A DNA stretch of 11,257 nt from Amoeboradix gromovi (Eukaryota > Sanchytriomycota > Sanchytriomycetes > Sanchytriales > Sanchytriaceae), in assembly GCA_018985225.1 (NCBI GenBank), contig JADGIF010000308.1, forward strand, positions 1 to 11,257, given 5' to 3'. This document shows positions 1 to 6,337 of the stretch, in pieces (position 1 is the first letter of the stretch; each line of letters begins with the position of its first letter). The notes beneath the pieces are model-generated. The model was not told the DNA's origin and ran no database searches. It was given only the letters and a program-made list of their open reading frames with translations. The position numbers and the translations under genes were made by a program.

Positions 1-144
1 AATAAAGACTGGATGAAAGAGTAAGAGAATAGCTGTATAGAATATTTATTTTCCTTTTATACTCGTCAACTCCGCAACTAGCTGAATGTCCACTCGCCTC
101 TTAAATCCATAAAATTGATAAAGCTGAAATAATGAAAGTTAGTC
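1..144 (-). repeat. Left copy of inverted terminal repeat (outward-pointing, TATA-bearing)
   Basis: Read on the minus strand, this segment matches 10955-11144 on the plus strand. Outside two length differences there are only about nine mismatches or single-base gaps, and more than 50 bases around the centre match perfectly. It carries TATAAAAGG (minus strand, 53-61) followed at once by AATAAATA. Compared with the right copy it lacks a 16-nt block and a 31-nt block. The match runs to base 1, so the repeat may continue beyond the window. A TATA box followed by AATAAA resembles the U3-R part of an LTR, but no primer-binding site, polypurine tract or retroelement gene is visible. Confidence 0.9.
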
Positions 145-392
145 CAGTTTTTATATTTGATGTCCTATTGCTTTAATCCATGAATTCCAGTTGAATTATG
201 ACTGCTGCATGAGTTTCTTGAGTTATTAGAAAGAAAACATGGCGGAACATGTTATGAAAAGTAGATTGGATGTAGAGCGGACAAAAATAAAAACATATGG
301 TTATCGGATGTCCTACGTCCCAATAAAATAGTAACCAACCTATTTTACATCAGTCAGATCTTCCTACTTGCATGAACTGCTAATATCCGATT
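145..392. other. Intergenic, nothing recognised
   Basis: AT-rich non-coding sequence between the left repeat and the first open frame. I see no RNA gene, no long repeat and no protein similarity. A single AATAAA on the plus strand near 322 has no gene upstream of it to serve. Confidence 0.5.
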
Positions 393-623
393 ATGGCACG
401 TCATGGAGCTGATAAGGCTGTGGTCGTCGATAATTCCGACTTGAACAAAAGCCATGGATTTGGAGTGCAGAGAATCTGCAATGAGAGAGTTTTGGTTGCT
501 AATATAAAGTATGATGATAGTAATAAAAAAGCGAATGAAAATTGCGATGATAGTTTATCATCACAGCACAACACCTCAAGGGTACCATGTAATGTAATAG
601 TGGAAATAGTTATGAACACATAA
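393..623 (+). CDS. Doubtful small hypothetical protein (76 aa)
   Basis: This is an ATG-initiated frame of 76 codons. The product is hydrophilic, rich in Asn, Asp and Ser, has two or three scattered cysteines, and shows no signal peptide, membrane segment or motif I recognise. The opposite strand is also open over almost the same span (401-628), so the openness is weak evidence of coding. A 7-bp stem with a 3-nt loop (546-562) lies inside it. No clear promoter or AATAAA signal brackets it. It may be spurious, or a remnant linked to the higher-G+C stretch that follows. Confidence 0.2.
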   Translation: MARHGADKAVVVDNSDLNKSHGFGVQRICNERVLVANIKYDDSNKKANENCDDSLSSQHNTSRVPCNVIVEIVMNT

Positions 624-719
624 CACATTAAATATAATAGCTAGGGAATTATTTGCAGCAGAAGATCTCGTAAAATTAAAAACAATAAATTATTTGTTAC
701 TGTTTATTACAAGTTAGGA

Positions 720-1330
720 TGATACTGAACTATCCATTCGGCTCATCTTTGGTGTCCTATGACAAAGAGCATGAGGAGACACTCCAAATTTGCGCGAAGT
801 AGCACAGCAGCTTCAATAAAGACGGTATATTCTTTACTGTTAATGATGTAGTAGTCCCAGACCATTGCACCACAAACTATGAGCCTCAAAGGAAAGAGAC
901 CAGATGAGGTTATGGAAGAGTCTTGTCAGGCTAGTGCAATGGTCCCGAAGCAGTCATAGCGTCCGCCCATCCCAAAAACGTTACGCAACAGAGCAGATCA
1001 TCACAGCTTTCTGTTCGGCGGCCACAGTAGCGAACCCATTGCTTCAATGGTACTACTACCTAATAGTAGGCTGTCCGCTTCAGCATGCACATTCTCTAAA
1101 CCATATTGTTTTTCCAACCCAGAAGAATCCGAACTACCTACTAGGAAAGCATCAGCACTAGCTCCAAATTATGGGCACTTCTAGGTCATGCAACTGCGGA
1201 CATGGAATGATAGAAAGTATAATAGTGTTCGCCCTCAAAAGAGTCTTGCAGCACGCCACTCCACCTACCCAGTGATGTGGGCAAGATTTGAATGGCACAA
1301 TCTCCAAGTCGAGGGTCTATTAGCAAGTGA
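720..1330. other. Higher-G+C island with broken coding-like frames; possible relic insertion
   Basis: Hand counts on 60-base rows give about 50 percent G+C for 901-1080 and 1261-1320, against about 27-35 percent in rows of the neighbouring HRQ1 gene. Several frames are open but interrupted. On the plus strand, 719-802 continues in frame after a TAG up to a TGA near 903; 879-1184 is one frame with a single internal TAG at 957-959; 904-1161 is open in another frame. On the minus strand a frame of about 54 codons contains two similar segments sharing the residues LLGSS or LVGSS. An 11-bp inverted repeat (860-870 and 934-944) is present. No product is recognised. A decayed gene or mobile element is possible; a G+C-rich non-coding region would also look like this. 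Confidence 0.4.
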
Positions 1331-1463
1331 TGAAAAATTTGACTGACAAGGAAGAGAAATTATTGACAACCTGTTGCCACGTAATTACAGGGGAGGTTAT
1401 TTATGCGGACTTGGCTGGAACTATCTTTTTGAGACGTTTGTCCCAAGGGACTTGATTTCAAAT

Positions 1464-2105
1464 ATGCTACCAATAAAGTTACTTGAAAGAAGTAATTCTC
1501 AAGCTGCTAGAAATATATTAGAGGCTTGCTATAGGTATGTTCTTCCACTTATTCGCGATAAAGGTTTAATTTTGCAAATCACTGAGTTTTTCCCCAGTAG
1601 TCCCAATTTACTAGGAATGAACAAAGGACAGAAATCTATGGTAGTACTGCATGAAAATAGTGCAGTTGTTAAGCAAGGATGGGACATTTTTATAAGACTT
1701 AGACACTCTAAATTTCCCAACAAGTTCATTTCAAAACATAACTTAATTGGCACTATTCTTCATGAGATAGTGCACTGTTACATAGGCCCTCATAATAGAG
1801 AATTCTATAAATTGTTAGATGAATTTTGGATTAAGGTACAATACATGAATCTCCCCGTACAAAATTTATCCAATGATCACACCCTACTAGGTAGAAGTCG
1901 ATCCTCGAAGACCGGAGGCAAGACACTAGGCGGATTTAATAAACCTCTCAACAATGCAACGTTGACAGAGGCTGTGGCTAAAAGAATTAAAATGAAAGAT
2001 AATACTTCGTGTGGGACGCTTTCTAATTTTATTGATTTTACCAACGACAATGACATAATTGATTTTACCAACGACAATGACATAATTGATCTTACTCACC
2101 TGTAG
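1464..2105 (+). CDS. WSS1: Wss1-type WLM metalloprotease, DNA-protein crosslink repair
   Basis: The product is a 213-residue WLM-family zinc metalloprotease. Wss1 proteins degrade proteins covalently trapped on DNA and act together with SUMO and Cdc48. The catalytic HExxHxxxxxH motif is complete: H100, E101, H104 and H110, followed by the family pattern FYKLLDE at 114-120. Upstream, EFFPSSPNLLGMN (41-53) is the typical WLM strand, and LGG (155-157) matches the region after the catalytic domain. TEAVAKR near 168-174 may be a weak counterpart of the Cdc48-binding stretch. The C-terminus carries three SUMO-interaction-like hydrophobic/acidic motifs (about 189-192, 198-202, 207-211), created by a perfect 9-residue duplication. 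The frame is open further upstream to about 1347, but 1464 is its first ATG and gives a full WLM domain. It is shorter than the 269-residue yeast Wss1. HRQ1 follows after 47 bp on the same strand. Confidence 0.93.
   Translation: MLPIKLLERSNSQAARNILEACYRYVLPLIRDKGLILQITEFFPSSPNLLGMNKGQKSMVVLHENSAVVKQGWDIFIRLRHSKFPNKFISKHNLIGTILHEIVHCYIGPHNREFYKLLDEFWIKVQYMNLPVQNLSNDHTLLGRSRSSKTGGKTLGGFNKPLNNATLTEAVAKRIKMKDNTSCGTLSNFIDFTNDNDIIDFTNDNDIIDLTHL
2034..2087 (+). repeat. Perfect 27-bp tandem duplication in the WSS1 C-terminus
   Basis: Two identical 27-bp units (2034-2060 and 2061-2087) are followed by a partial third starting GAT. Each encodes the nine residues DFTNDNDII in frame. The repeat places an Ile-Ile/Asp core beside acidic residues several times, which is the look of SUMO-interacting motifs. 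Perfect identity at DNA level indicates a recent duplication or active homogenisation. Confidence 0.97.
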
Positions 2106-2124
2106 TTCAACGGGATTTATCAAA

Positions 2125-2130
2125 AATAAA
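2125..2130 (+). terminator. Candidate poly(A) signal of WSS1
   Basis: AATAAA lies 20 nt after the WSS1 stop and only 22 nt before the HRQ1 start codon, in a 47-bp spacer. The WSS1 3' end and the HRQ1 5' end must therefore abut or overlap. Confidence 0.6.
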
Positions 2131-2152
2131 ACCCTTTTGAAACTTTTAATTT

Positions 2153-4786
2153 ATGGACCCTAAGATCTTAAGTCTTTTTCATAAATTTCAACAATTAAAC
2201 GTAATGCACGCATTTTTGTCTTCTAGAGGTTCTTATGTCAACATCAGCATGCTGCAAAAAATAAGTATATCCTCTGATGATCTTTCATTCTTTTGTGGAT
2301 TAGATTTACTCAGAGTTAAAAAGGATCAAATTGTTCTTAATGAGACTGGAATTAAAAAACGAAAAAGAGATCACAAAGAACAGATCATAATTAGTCGCAA
2401 TAATGAGTTCAAATCCAAAGTCGCATGCATATCGAACATGAATGTAGATTTGTTTATCCAGTCAATGATTGATTTGGGCAACTCGAATATGTTTTCCAGT
2501 GATTTTTTTATTTCTTTCAGTCCTATAGATCGTATGATCCAATTAATTAGCCAAATTAAACAGCAAGAGTTTTATACAAATCAGATTGCCCATGTTAAGT
2601 CGTCATTTCATAAAGATCCCGTTTATTCTGATTGCATTATCAACCCGAGACTACTGAAGACACTAAAGCATAAGGGAATAAACAAACTGTATTCTCATCA
2701 AGTTGATGCAATTAACTCTATTCGTAACAACAATTCTACTGTTGTTAGTACTAGCACTAGCAGTGGGAAGTCTATTATATATCAAATTCCTACGATTGAG
2801 ATGCTCTTGAATCAAGCCAATAGTACATTTCTGTACCTATTTCCTACCAAAGCGCTTTCTAATGATCAGTTGGCGAATATGAAAGAATTGTTAAATCTGT
2901 TGGAACTAGAGGTTGTTGCTAACACTTATGATGGCGATACATTGCAAAAAGATAGACGTTTAATTCGCAGCAGTTCTCAAATAATTTATACCAATCCGGA
3001 TATGCTACATTTATCTATATTACAGCATCACGAGAAATGGTCGCAATTCTTATCCAATCTTAAGTATTTGATACTGGATGAATGCCATGTATACAAAGGC
3101 TCATTTGGACAACATTTAGTTTATATAATTAAGAGATTAAAGCGTCTTTGCGCGTACTACAACAATAGTAATGTTCTGTTCCTTGGTTTCTCTGCCACTA
3201 TTGCTAATCCCTTGAGTCATTTTAGTGCTTTGATATCTAATCCAGCCACGGCTATTACAATTGACGCATCTCCTATATACCCTCGTCATCTGGTGCTTTG
3301 GAATCCGCCGTTGTTTAATTCAGCTAGAATGACAGGTACCTGCCAAGCTGTGGAGTTGGTGGTATTTCTGACACGAAGAAGAATTAAGGTGTTAGTTTTC
3401 ACTGCAACTAGACATCAGACTGAAATATTGCTGATTGAAATCCACAAGTCTTTTGCAAACCAAGGATTTGAAAAATATTCCTCGTTGGTAAAATCTTACA
3501 GAGGTGGGTATCAGCCTGGTTTGCGAAGAGAAATCGAGATGGAGTTTAAAACAGGAAAACTAATGTGCGTGGTTTGCACCAACGCATTAGAGCTGGGGGT
3601 AGATATTGGAGATATTGACGTAGTAATACACTTGTCATTTCCAGGAATAGACTCATATTATCAGCAAATGGGTAGAGCTGGAAGAAGGAGAGATTCTATG
3701 TCAATACTGATTGCAAATGGAGAGAATGTCCTGGATCAATATTACATGAACAACCCAAGTAAATTATACCAGTTGAAGTCAATGCCGATTTGTTTTTCAA
3801 ATCATATAATGCTGCAATACATACACGCAGCATGCGCAAGTTTGGAGAAGCCATTAAATGTGAATGAATACAGAGATTTTATAAGCGAGGAAAGCAGTGA
3901 GTATAAAGGTTATTTGGTTAATGATGATAAGGAGTATTACTATAACAGAAAGTATTTTAGCAAAGCACCACACGAGTACGTTAACGTTCGCGGCGAAGTA
4001 CGTAACGAGTGTTTTAAAATAATCAACATGGACACAAGTGAGATCATAGAAGAAATGGAACCAACTAGAGCAATGTATATGCTGCACGAGGAAGGAATAT
4101 TGATGCATTCTGGAAACTCGTACATGATAAATCTCGTATCCTATGTGGAAAAAACAGCACTAGTTCGTAAAGTAAACGTAGACTATTACACACGCGTAGA
4201 TGACATAGTAGATGTAGATCCGTTTAGTTGTAAAAACCTGCACACAGATTGCATCAAAAGCGGTACAGTAGTCTTAAAATGTAAAATATATGGCTACTCT
4301 AAACTGCAACATGGAACGGATAGATTGAAAGCCAAGGTAGCGATAAGTCCAATTTCATGGGAGAAAAAGATAAATGGATGTTGGTTGGATATACCGACTG
4401 GAATTATACAAGAAATCAACAAAGAGGACGACCAGCTGATATACTCTAGCACGCATGCTGTAAACCATTTAATCATGCACATTTTAACCAGTACTTTGGG
4501 TTCAGAAGGCGAAGTAAGATGTGAATGTAGAGACGAAAATGCGAAAAGACCTAGACCTGGACAATTAATGTTTTATGAGAGTCAAGTAGCAGGATATTCA
4601 GAAATTTTGGGGAACAAATTAAAAGGTTTTTTGAAGATTGCATTGAAAATATTGTACGATTGCGAATGCGAAAATGGGTGTATAAATTGCATTCATTATG
4701 AGAAATGCAAGAGTCGCAATGGATCTCTAAGTAAATTTGGAGCATTTCGATTGCTGGAGTTTCTTGTGAAGGAAATCGAAAAATAA
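2153..4786 (+). CDS. HRQ1: Hrq1-type RecQ4-family DNA helicase
   Basis: The product is an 877-residue superfamily 2 helicase of the Hrq1 family: 3'-5' RecQ4-related enzymes that act in interstrand crosslink repair, DNA-protein crosslink tolerance and telomere maintenance in the nucleus. The N-terminal 60 residues resemble the Hrq1 winged-helix start (LNVMHAFLSSRGSY near 15-28). Motifs in order: Hrq1-type Walker A STSTSSGKS (199-207), LFPTKALSNDQ (229-239), DECH box (309-312), SAT (347-349), motif V TNALELGVDIGD (476-487), and motif VI QQMGRAGRR (504-512). The C-terminal DUF1998/MZB region ends in a cysteine cluster (C837, C839, C843, C846, C852) that probably binds zinc. It is shorter than yeast Hrq1 (1077 residues), mainly in the linkers, and looks intact. 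The start is the first ATG. It follows WSS1 closely and converges on a UBA-protein gene 16 bp beyond its stop. Confidence 0.95.
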   Translation: MDPKILSLFHKFQQLNVMHAFLSSRGSYVNISMLQKISISSDDLSFFCGLDLLRVKKDQIVLNETGIKKRKRDHKEQIIISRNNEFKSKVACISNMNVDLFIQSMIDLGNSNMFSSDFFISFSPIDRMIQLISQIKQQEFYTNQIAHVKSSFHKDPVYSDCIINPRLLKTLKHKGINKLYSHQVDAINSIRNNNSTVVSTSTSSGKSIIYQIPTIEMLLNQANSTFLYLFPTKALSNDQLANMKELLNLLELEVVANTYDGDTLQKDRRLIRSSSQIIYTNPDMLHLSILQHHEKWSQFLSNLKYLILDECHVYKGSFGQHLVYIIKRLKRLCAYYNNSNVLFLGFSATIANPLSHFSALISNPATAITIDASPIYPRHLVLWNPPLFNSARMTGTCQAVELVVFLTRRRIKVLVFTATRHQTEILLIEIHKSFANQGFEKYSSLVKSYRGGYQPGLRREIEMEFKTGKLMCVVCTNALELGVDIGDIDVVIHLSFPGIDSYYQQMGRAGRRRDSMSILIANGENVLDQYYMNNPSKLYQLKSMPICFSNHIMLQYIHAACASLEKPLNVNEYRDFISEESSEYKGYLVNDDKEYYYNRKYFSKAPHEYVNVRGEVRNECFKIINMDTSEIIEEMEPTRAMYMLHEEGILMHSGNSYMINLVSYVEKTALVRKVNVDYYTRVDDIVDVDPFSCKNLHTDCIKSGTVVLKCKIYGYSKLQHGTDRLKAKVAISPISWEKKINGCWLDIPTGIIQEINKEDDQLIYSSTHAVNHLIMHILTSTLGSEGEVRCECRDENAKRPRPGQLMFYESQVAGYSEILGNKLKGFLKIALKILYDCECENGCINCIHYEKCKSRNGSLSKFGAFRLLEFLVKEIEK

Positions 4787-4787
4787 A
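4782..4787 (+). terminator. Poly(A) signal overlapping the HRQ1 stop codon
   Basis: AATAAA contains the HRQ1 stop: the TAA at 4784-4786 is part of the hexamer. No other plus-strand AATAAA lies in the 16-bp gap before the convergent gene, so the HRQ1 mRNA 3' end probably falls inside the opposite gene. Confidence 0.6.
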
Positions 4788-4792
4788 CTTAT

Positions 4793-4798
4793 TTTATT
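4793..4798 (-). terminator. Poly(A) signal of the UBA-protein gene
   Basis: TTTATT on the plus strand reads AATAAA on the minus strand, 4 nt beyond the TGA stop at 4803-4805. It lies within the 16-bp gap between the convergent stops, so the two transcripts almost certainly overlap. Confidence 0.6.
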
Positions 4799-4802
4799 GT
4801 TA

Positions 4803-5315
4803 TCACAAGAGAGCATTCACCGCATCATCCAGTTTAGAGTGCTTTTGTAAAGTGCGAACAATAGCAGGTTCGTCAAATCCCATGTCAATCAAACTTTGAG
4901 CAATATCAATATACTTGGTATGCGGTTCATTTTTGATAGCGGATATTTTGTAGGCGATCATCAGAGCCGCAGTATTATCAAGCGGCTTTGTTGCCGAAAC
5001 TGATTCTATGGATTGTGAAGAAGCAACTTTAATGGGTAGCACCTGTTGAGGGGCTACAGAACTATTGTTGTTGAATATGGTACCAAGTTCCATTTTGGCA
5101 TCCATCTTTCCAAGGCTGAGGTTTTCAAACTCATCCAATGCTATGGAAGGTGACAAGCTCAATGATTTGAGCGTTTTCTCTGGCTTATCCTCCTGGCTTG
5201 AGTGTAGAATTGAGTTTTCAAGATCTAGGTTGTGCCCGAAGCCGTTAACTTGATAAAAAACCGGAGCTTTTAGCGGTTCAACAAATGAAACGGGATTGGT
5301 GAATTGAATCTTCAT
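4803..5315 (-). CDS. Small UBA-domain protein
   Basis: The 170-residue product has a C-terminal ubiquitin-associated domain at about 136-170. It shows the usual MGF loop (145-147), a preceding IAQSLIDMGF helix and a closing helix ending LDDAVNALL. UBA domains bind ubiquitin or related folds. The middle (about 40-115) is Ser/Thr-rich and probably disordered. The N-terminal 25 residues (PVSFVEPLKAPVFYQVNGFG, about 8-27) carry spaced Phe, Pro, Lys and Gly residues that faintly resemble the UMA segment of UBAP1-type ESCRT-I subunits, which also combine UMA and UBA regions. That link is a suggestion only. The ATG at 5315 is the first in frame; TATAAA lies a few bases upstream on the minus strand. 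It converges with HRQ1 (16 bp between stops) and diverges from the Emi1-like gene. Confidence 0.85.
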   Translation of the reverse strand: MKIQFTNPVSFVEPLKAPVFYQVNGFGHNLDLENSILHSSQEDKPEKTLKSLSLSPSIALDEFENLSLGKMDAKMELGTIFNNNSSVAPQQVLPIKVASSQSIESVSATKPLDNTAALMIAYKISAIKNEPHTKYIDIAQSLIDMGFDEPAIVRTLQKHSKLDDAVNALL

Positions 5316-5433
5316 GTTTTATAATGCTTTGCGACGCAGTCCACAAAACTGGACAGACTTTTCCAAACAACTGTCTCAATATGGCAAGCGTCTTCAAGTA
5401 TAAAGGTCGCATATCTTATTACCCAGAGCATAT

Positions 5434-5479
5434 GTGAAAAATCATCCTAGGTGAAATGGCCTGATGATTTTTTTTTCAC
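5434..5479. repeat. Long hairpin (13-bp arms)
   Basis: GTGAAAAATCATC (5434-5446) pairs with GATGA plus a T-run plus CAC (5463-5479). The right arm has four extra T. Inside, AGG (5449-5451) and CCT (5460-5462) can extend the pairing. As RNA this would be a strong stem; as DNA it could be a miniature inverted-repeat element or a protein-binding site. Confidence 0.7.
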
Positions 5480-5647
5480 GCAAAAATAAATATACGGCAA
5501 TTAAATATGAACTATTATAGCTTTCCTGGTTCCCACAAATTTAAAATGGCCCCGCCCCATATTGTTCATGTCTTTACCAACAAAGAATTCATTGTAAAGC
5601 TCCGAAGCATCTAATTATGTGGTAGCTATGATTAAATAAATTTATTG

Positions 5648-5661
5648 CTTAAGATCTTAAG
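5648..5661. repeat. Perfect 14-bp palindrome CTTAAGATCTTAAG
   Basis: A fully self-complementary 14-mer in the divergent promoter region, suitable as a dimeric factor site. Only one such full site was seen in the window, so its role is unsupported. Confidence 0.5.
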
Positions 5662-5693
5662 TGGCCTACTATTGTAAGTACTTGGTCTGCTAT

Positions 5694-5745
5694 TTAAAAG
5701 TCCTGGTTTTCTAAAAAACAAGAATTTTCACCGGTAAACTGAGAA
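5694..5745 (+). repeat. Dispersed intergenic element, copy 1
   Basis: This matches 7282-7333 in the same orientation. The core TTAAAAGTCCTGGTTTTCTA is identical, followed by AAAA, CAAGAATTT and AAACTGAGA or GAACTGAAA with scattered differences. In both copies a short hairpin of unrelated sequence follows. It lies about 290 bp upstream of the Emi1-like gene. Confidence 0.75.
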
Positions 5746-5749
5746 AGCC

Positions 5750-5825
5750 AGCAACCTCTATAAAGCGGTTGCTCACGATTCGTCTACCCTAAGGCGGGAT
5801 GGACTCCGGATGAATATCAGTCCAT
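5750..5825 (+). other. Two successive hairpins; possible structured RNA or terminator-like element
   Basis: Stem 1 pairs AGCAACC (5750-5756) with GGTTGCT (5767-5773) over a 10-nt loop. Stem 2 pairs ATGGACT (5799-5805) with AGTCCAT (5819-5825) over a 13-nt loop. Both are perfect 7-bp stems. I could not match the region to tRNA, snRNA, SRP, RNase P or a clear H/ACA or C/D layout, so any RNA gene here is speculative. Confidence 0.35.
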
Positions 5826-6033
5826 GTCTCTTGCTGCCATGTTCTCTATCCGCTACCAAATGAGAATGTAGTTGATAAAAAGAAAGATTGTCAAGTTTTT
5901 GTGCCGCTAGAAATTTCTAAAAAGTGAGTACATTGGATCGATGTAGCTCATGTGAGCGCGACAAATGATTTATTCAATTAGACTAGATAGCTGGTTTTTT
6001 GTTTGATGCCTCCCTTCTTTACATCTATTTTTA

Positions 6034-6330
6034 ATGGCAACACCGAGTTACGAAAGTATTCAATTCGAATCATCTATTGACAATATACCACAGTGTCAAT
6101 TTTTGCATTCTCTTGATTCTTATGTGATTTGCAACTCTGCTCGTTCGCATTTGTTAAATTCTTACCGTTATGGTGAGTTTAGAGATTGTTCTATGAAATG
6201 GGAAGACTTCAAGTTTGTTGCCGGTCTTAAAACTAGAACAAAGGCCGATCAATTGGAGGCTTGTAAGGAATACTTTAGGAAACAAATAAGGGCAGTAGAC
6301 TCAATCTTAAAGAAGAAAAGTGTATATTAG
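6034..6330 (+). CDS. Emi1-like DUF3128 cysteine-motif protein
   Basis: The 98-residue product belongs to the DUF3128 (Emi1) family. The diagnostic run LLNSYRYGEFRDCSMKWEDF (40-59) matches the family core of a Tyr-Arg-Tyr-Gly turn followed by Cys and a Trp/Phe-rich helix. These are small helical CX9C-type proteins; yeast Emi1 is linked to early meiotic gene expression and mitochondrial function. Cysteines here are C21, C33, C52 and C77. The position where the family has the last CX9C cysteine is V62, so the second pair is incomplete; C21 and C33 are 12 apart rather than 10. The product is short next to the 187-residue yeast protein and lacks its extra tails. The start is the first ATG. Its stop is 2 bp from the TMA46 stop on the opposite strand. 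Confidence 0.85.
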   Translation: MATPSYESIQFESSIDNIPQCQFLHSLDSYVICNSARSHLLNSYRYGEFRDCSMKWEDFKFVAGLKTRTKADQLEACKEYFRKQIRAVDSILKKKSVY

Positions 6331-6331
6331 A

Positions 6332-6337
6332 TTTATT
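6332..6337 (-). terminator. Poly(A) signal overlapping the TMA46 stop codon
   Basis: TTTATT on the plus strand is AATAAA on the minus strand and contains the TMA46 TAA stop (6333-6335). The hexamer ends 2 bp from the Emi1-like stop, so the TMA46 3' UTR must run antisense into that gene. Confidence 0.6.

Larger units (their letters stand above)
5316..6033. promoter_or_regulatory. Divergent intergenic region between the UBA-protein and Emi1-like genes
   Basis: This 718-bp spacer holds the promoters of both flanking divergent genes. It contains a long hairpin (5434-5479), a C-rich block (5548-5558) standing out in AT-rich surroundings, a perfect 14-bp palindrome (5648-5661), a short element shared with 7282 onward, and two successive hairpins (5750-5773, 5799-5825). 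No tRNA or known ncRNA signature was found, and no convincing frame. Confidence 0.55.

Noticed and set aside
1053-1069. 6-bp stem CTACTA/TAGTAG in the G+C island
   Set aside because: Too short to be meaningful on its own.
1374-1463. Longer WSS1 N-terminus from 1374
   Set aside because: That codon is TTG. The first ATG (1464) gives a WLM domain that lines up with Wss1 from its start, and the extra 30 residues resemble nothing in the family.
2161-2173. 13 bases shared between the HRQ1 start region and the palindrome at 5650-5662
   Set aside because: About one exact 13-mer match is expected by chance in a window of this size and composition, and one of the two lies within coding sequence.
5316-6033. 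tRNA or snRNA gene in the divergent region
   Set aside because: No GGTTCGAATCC-like B box or acceptor pairing, and no U1, U2, U4, U5 or U6 signature, on either strand.
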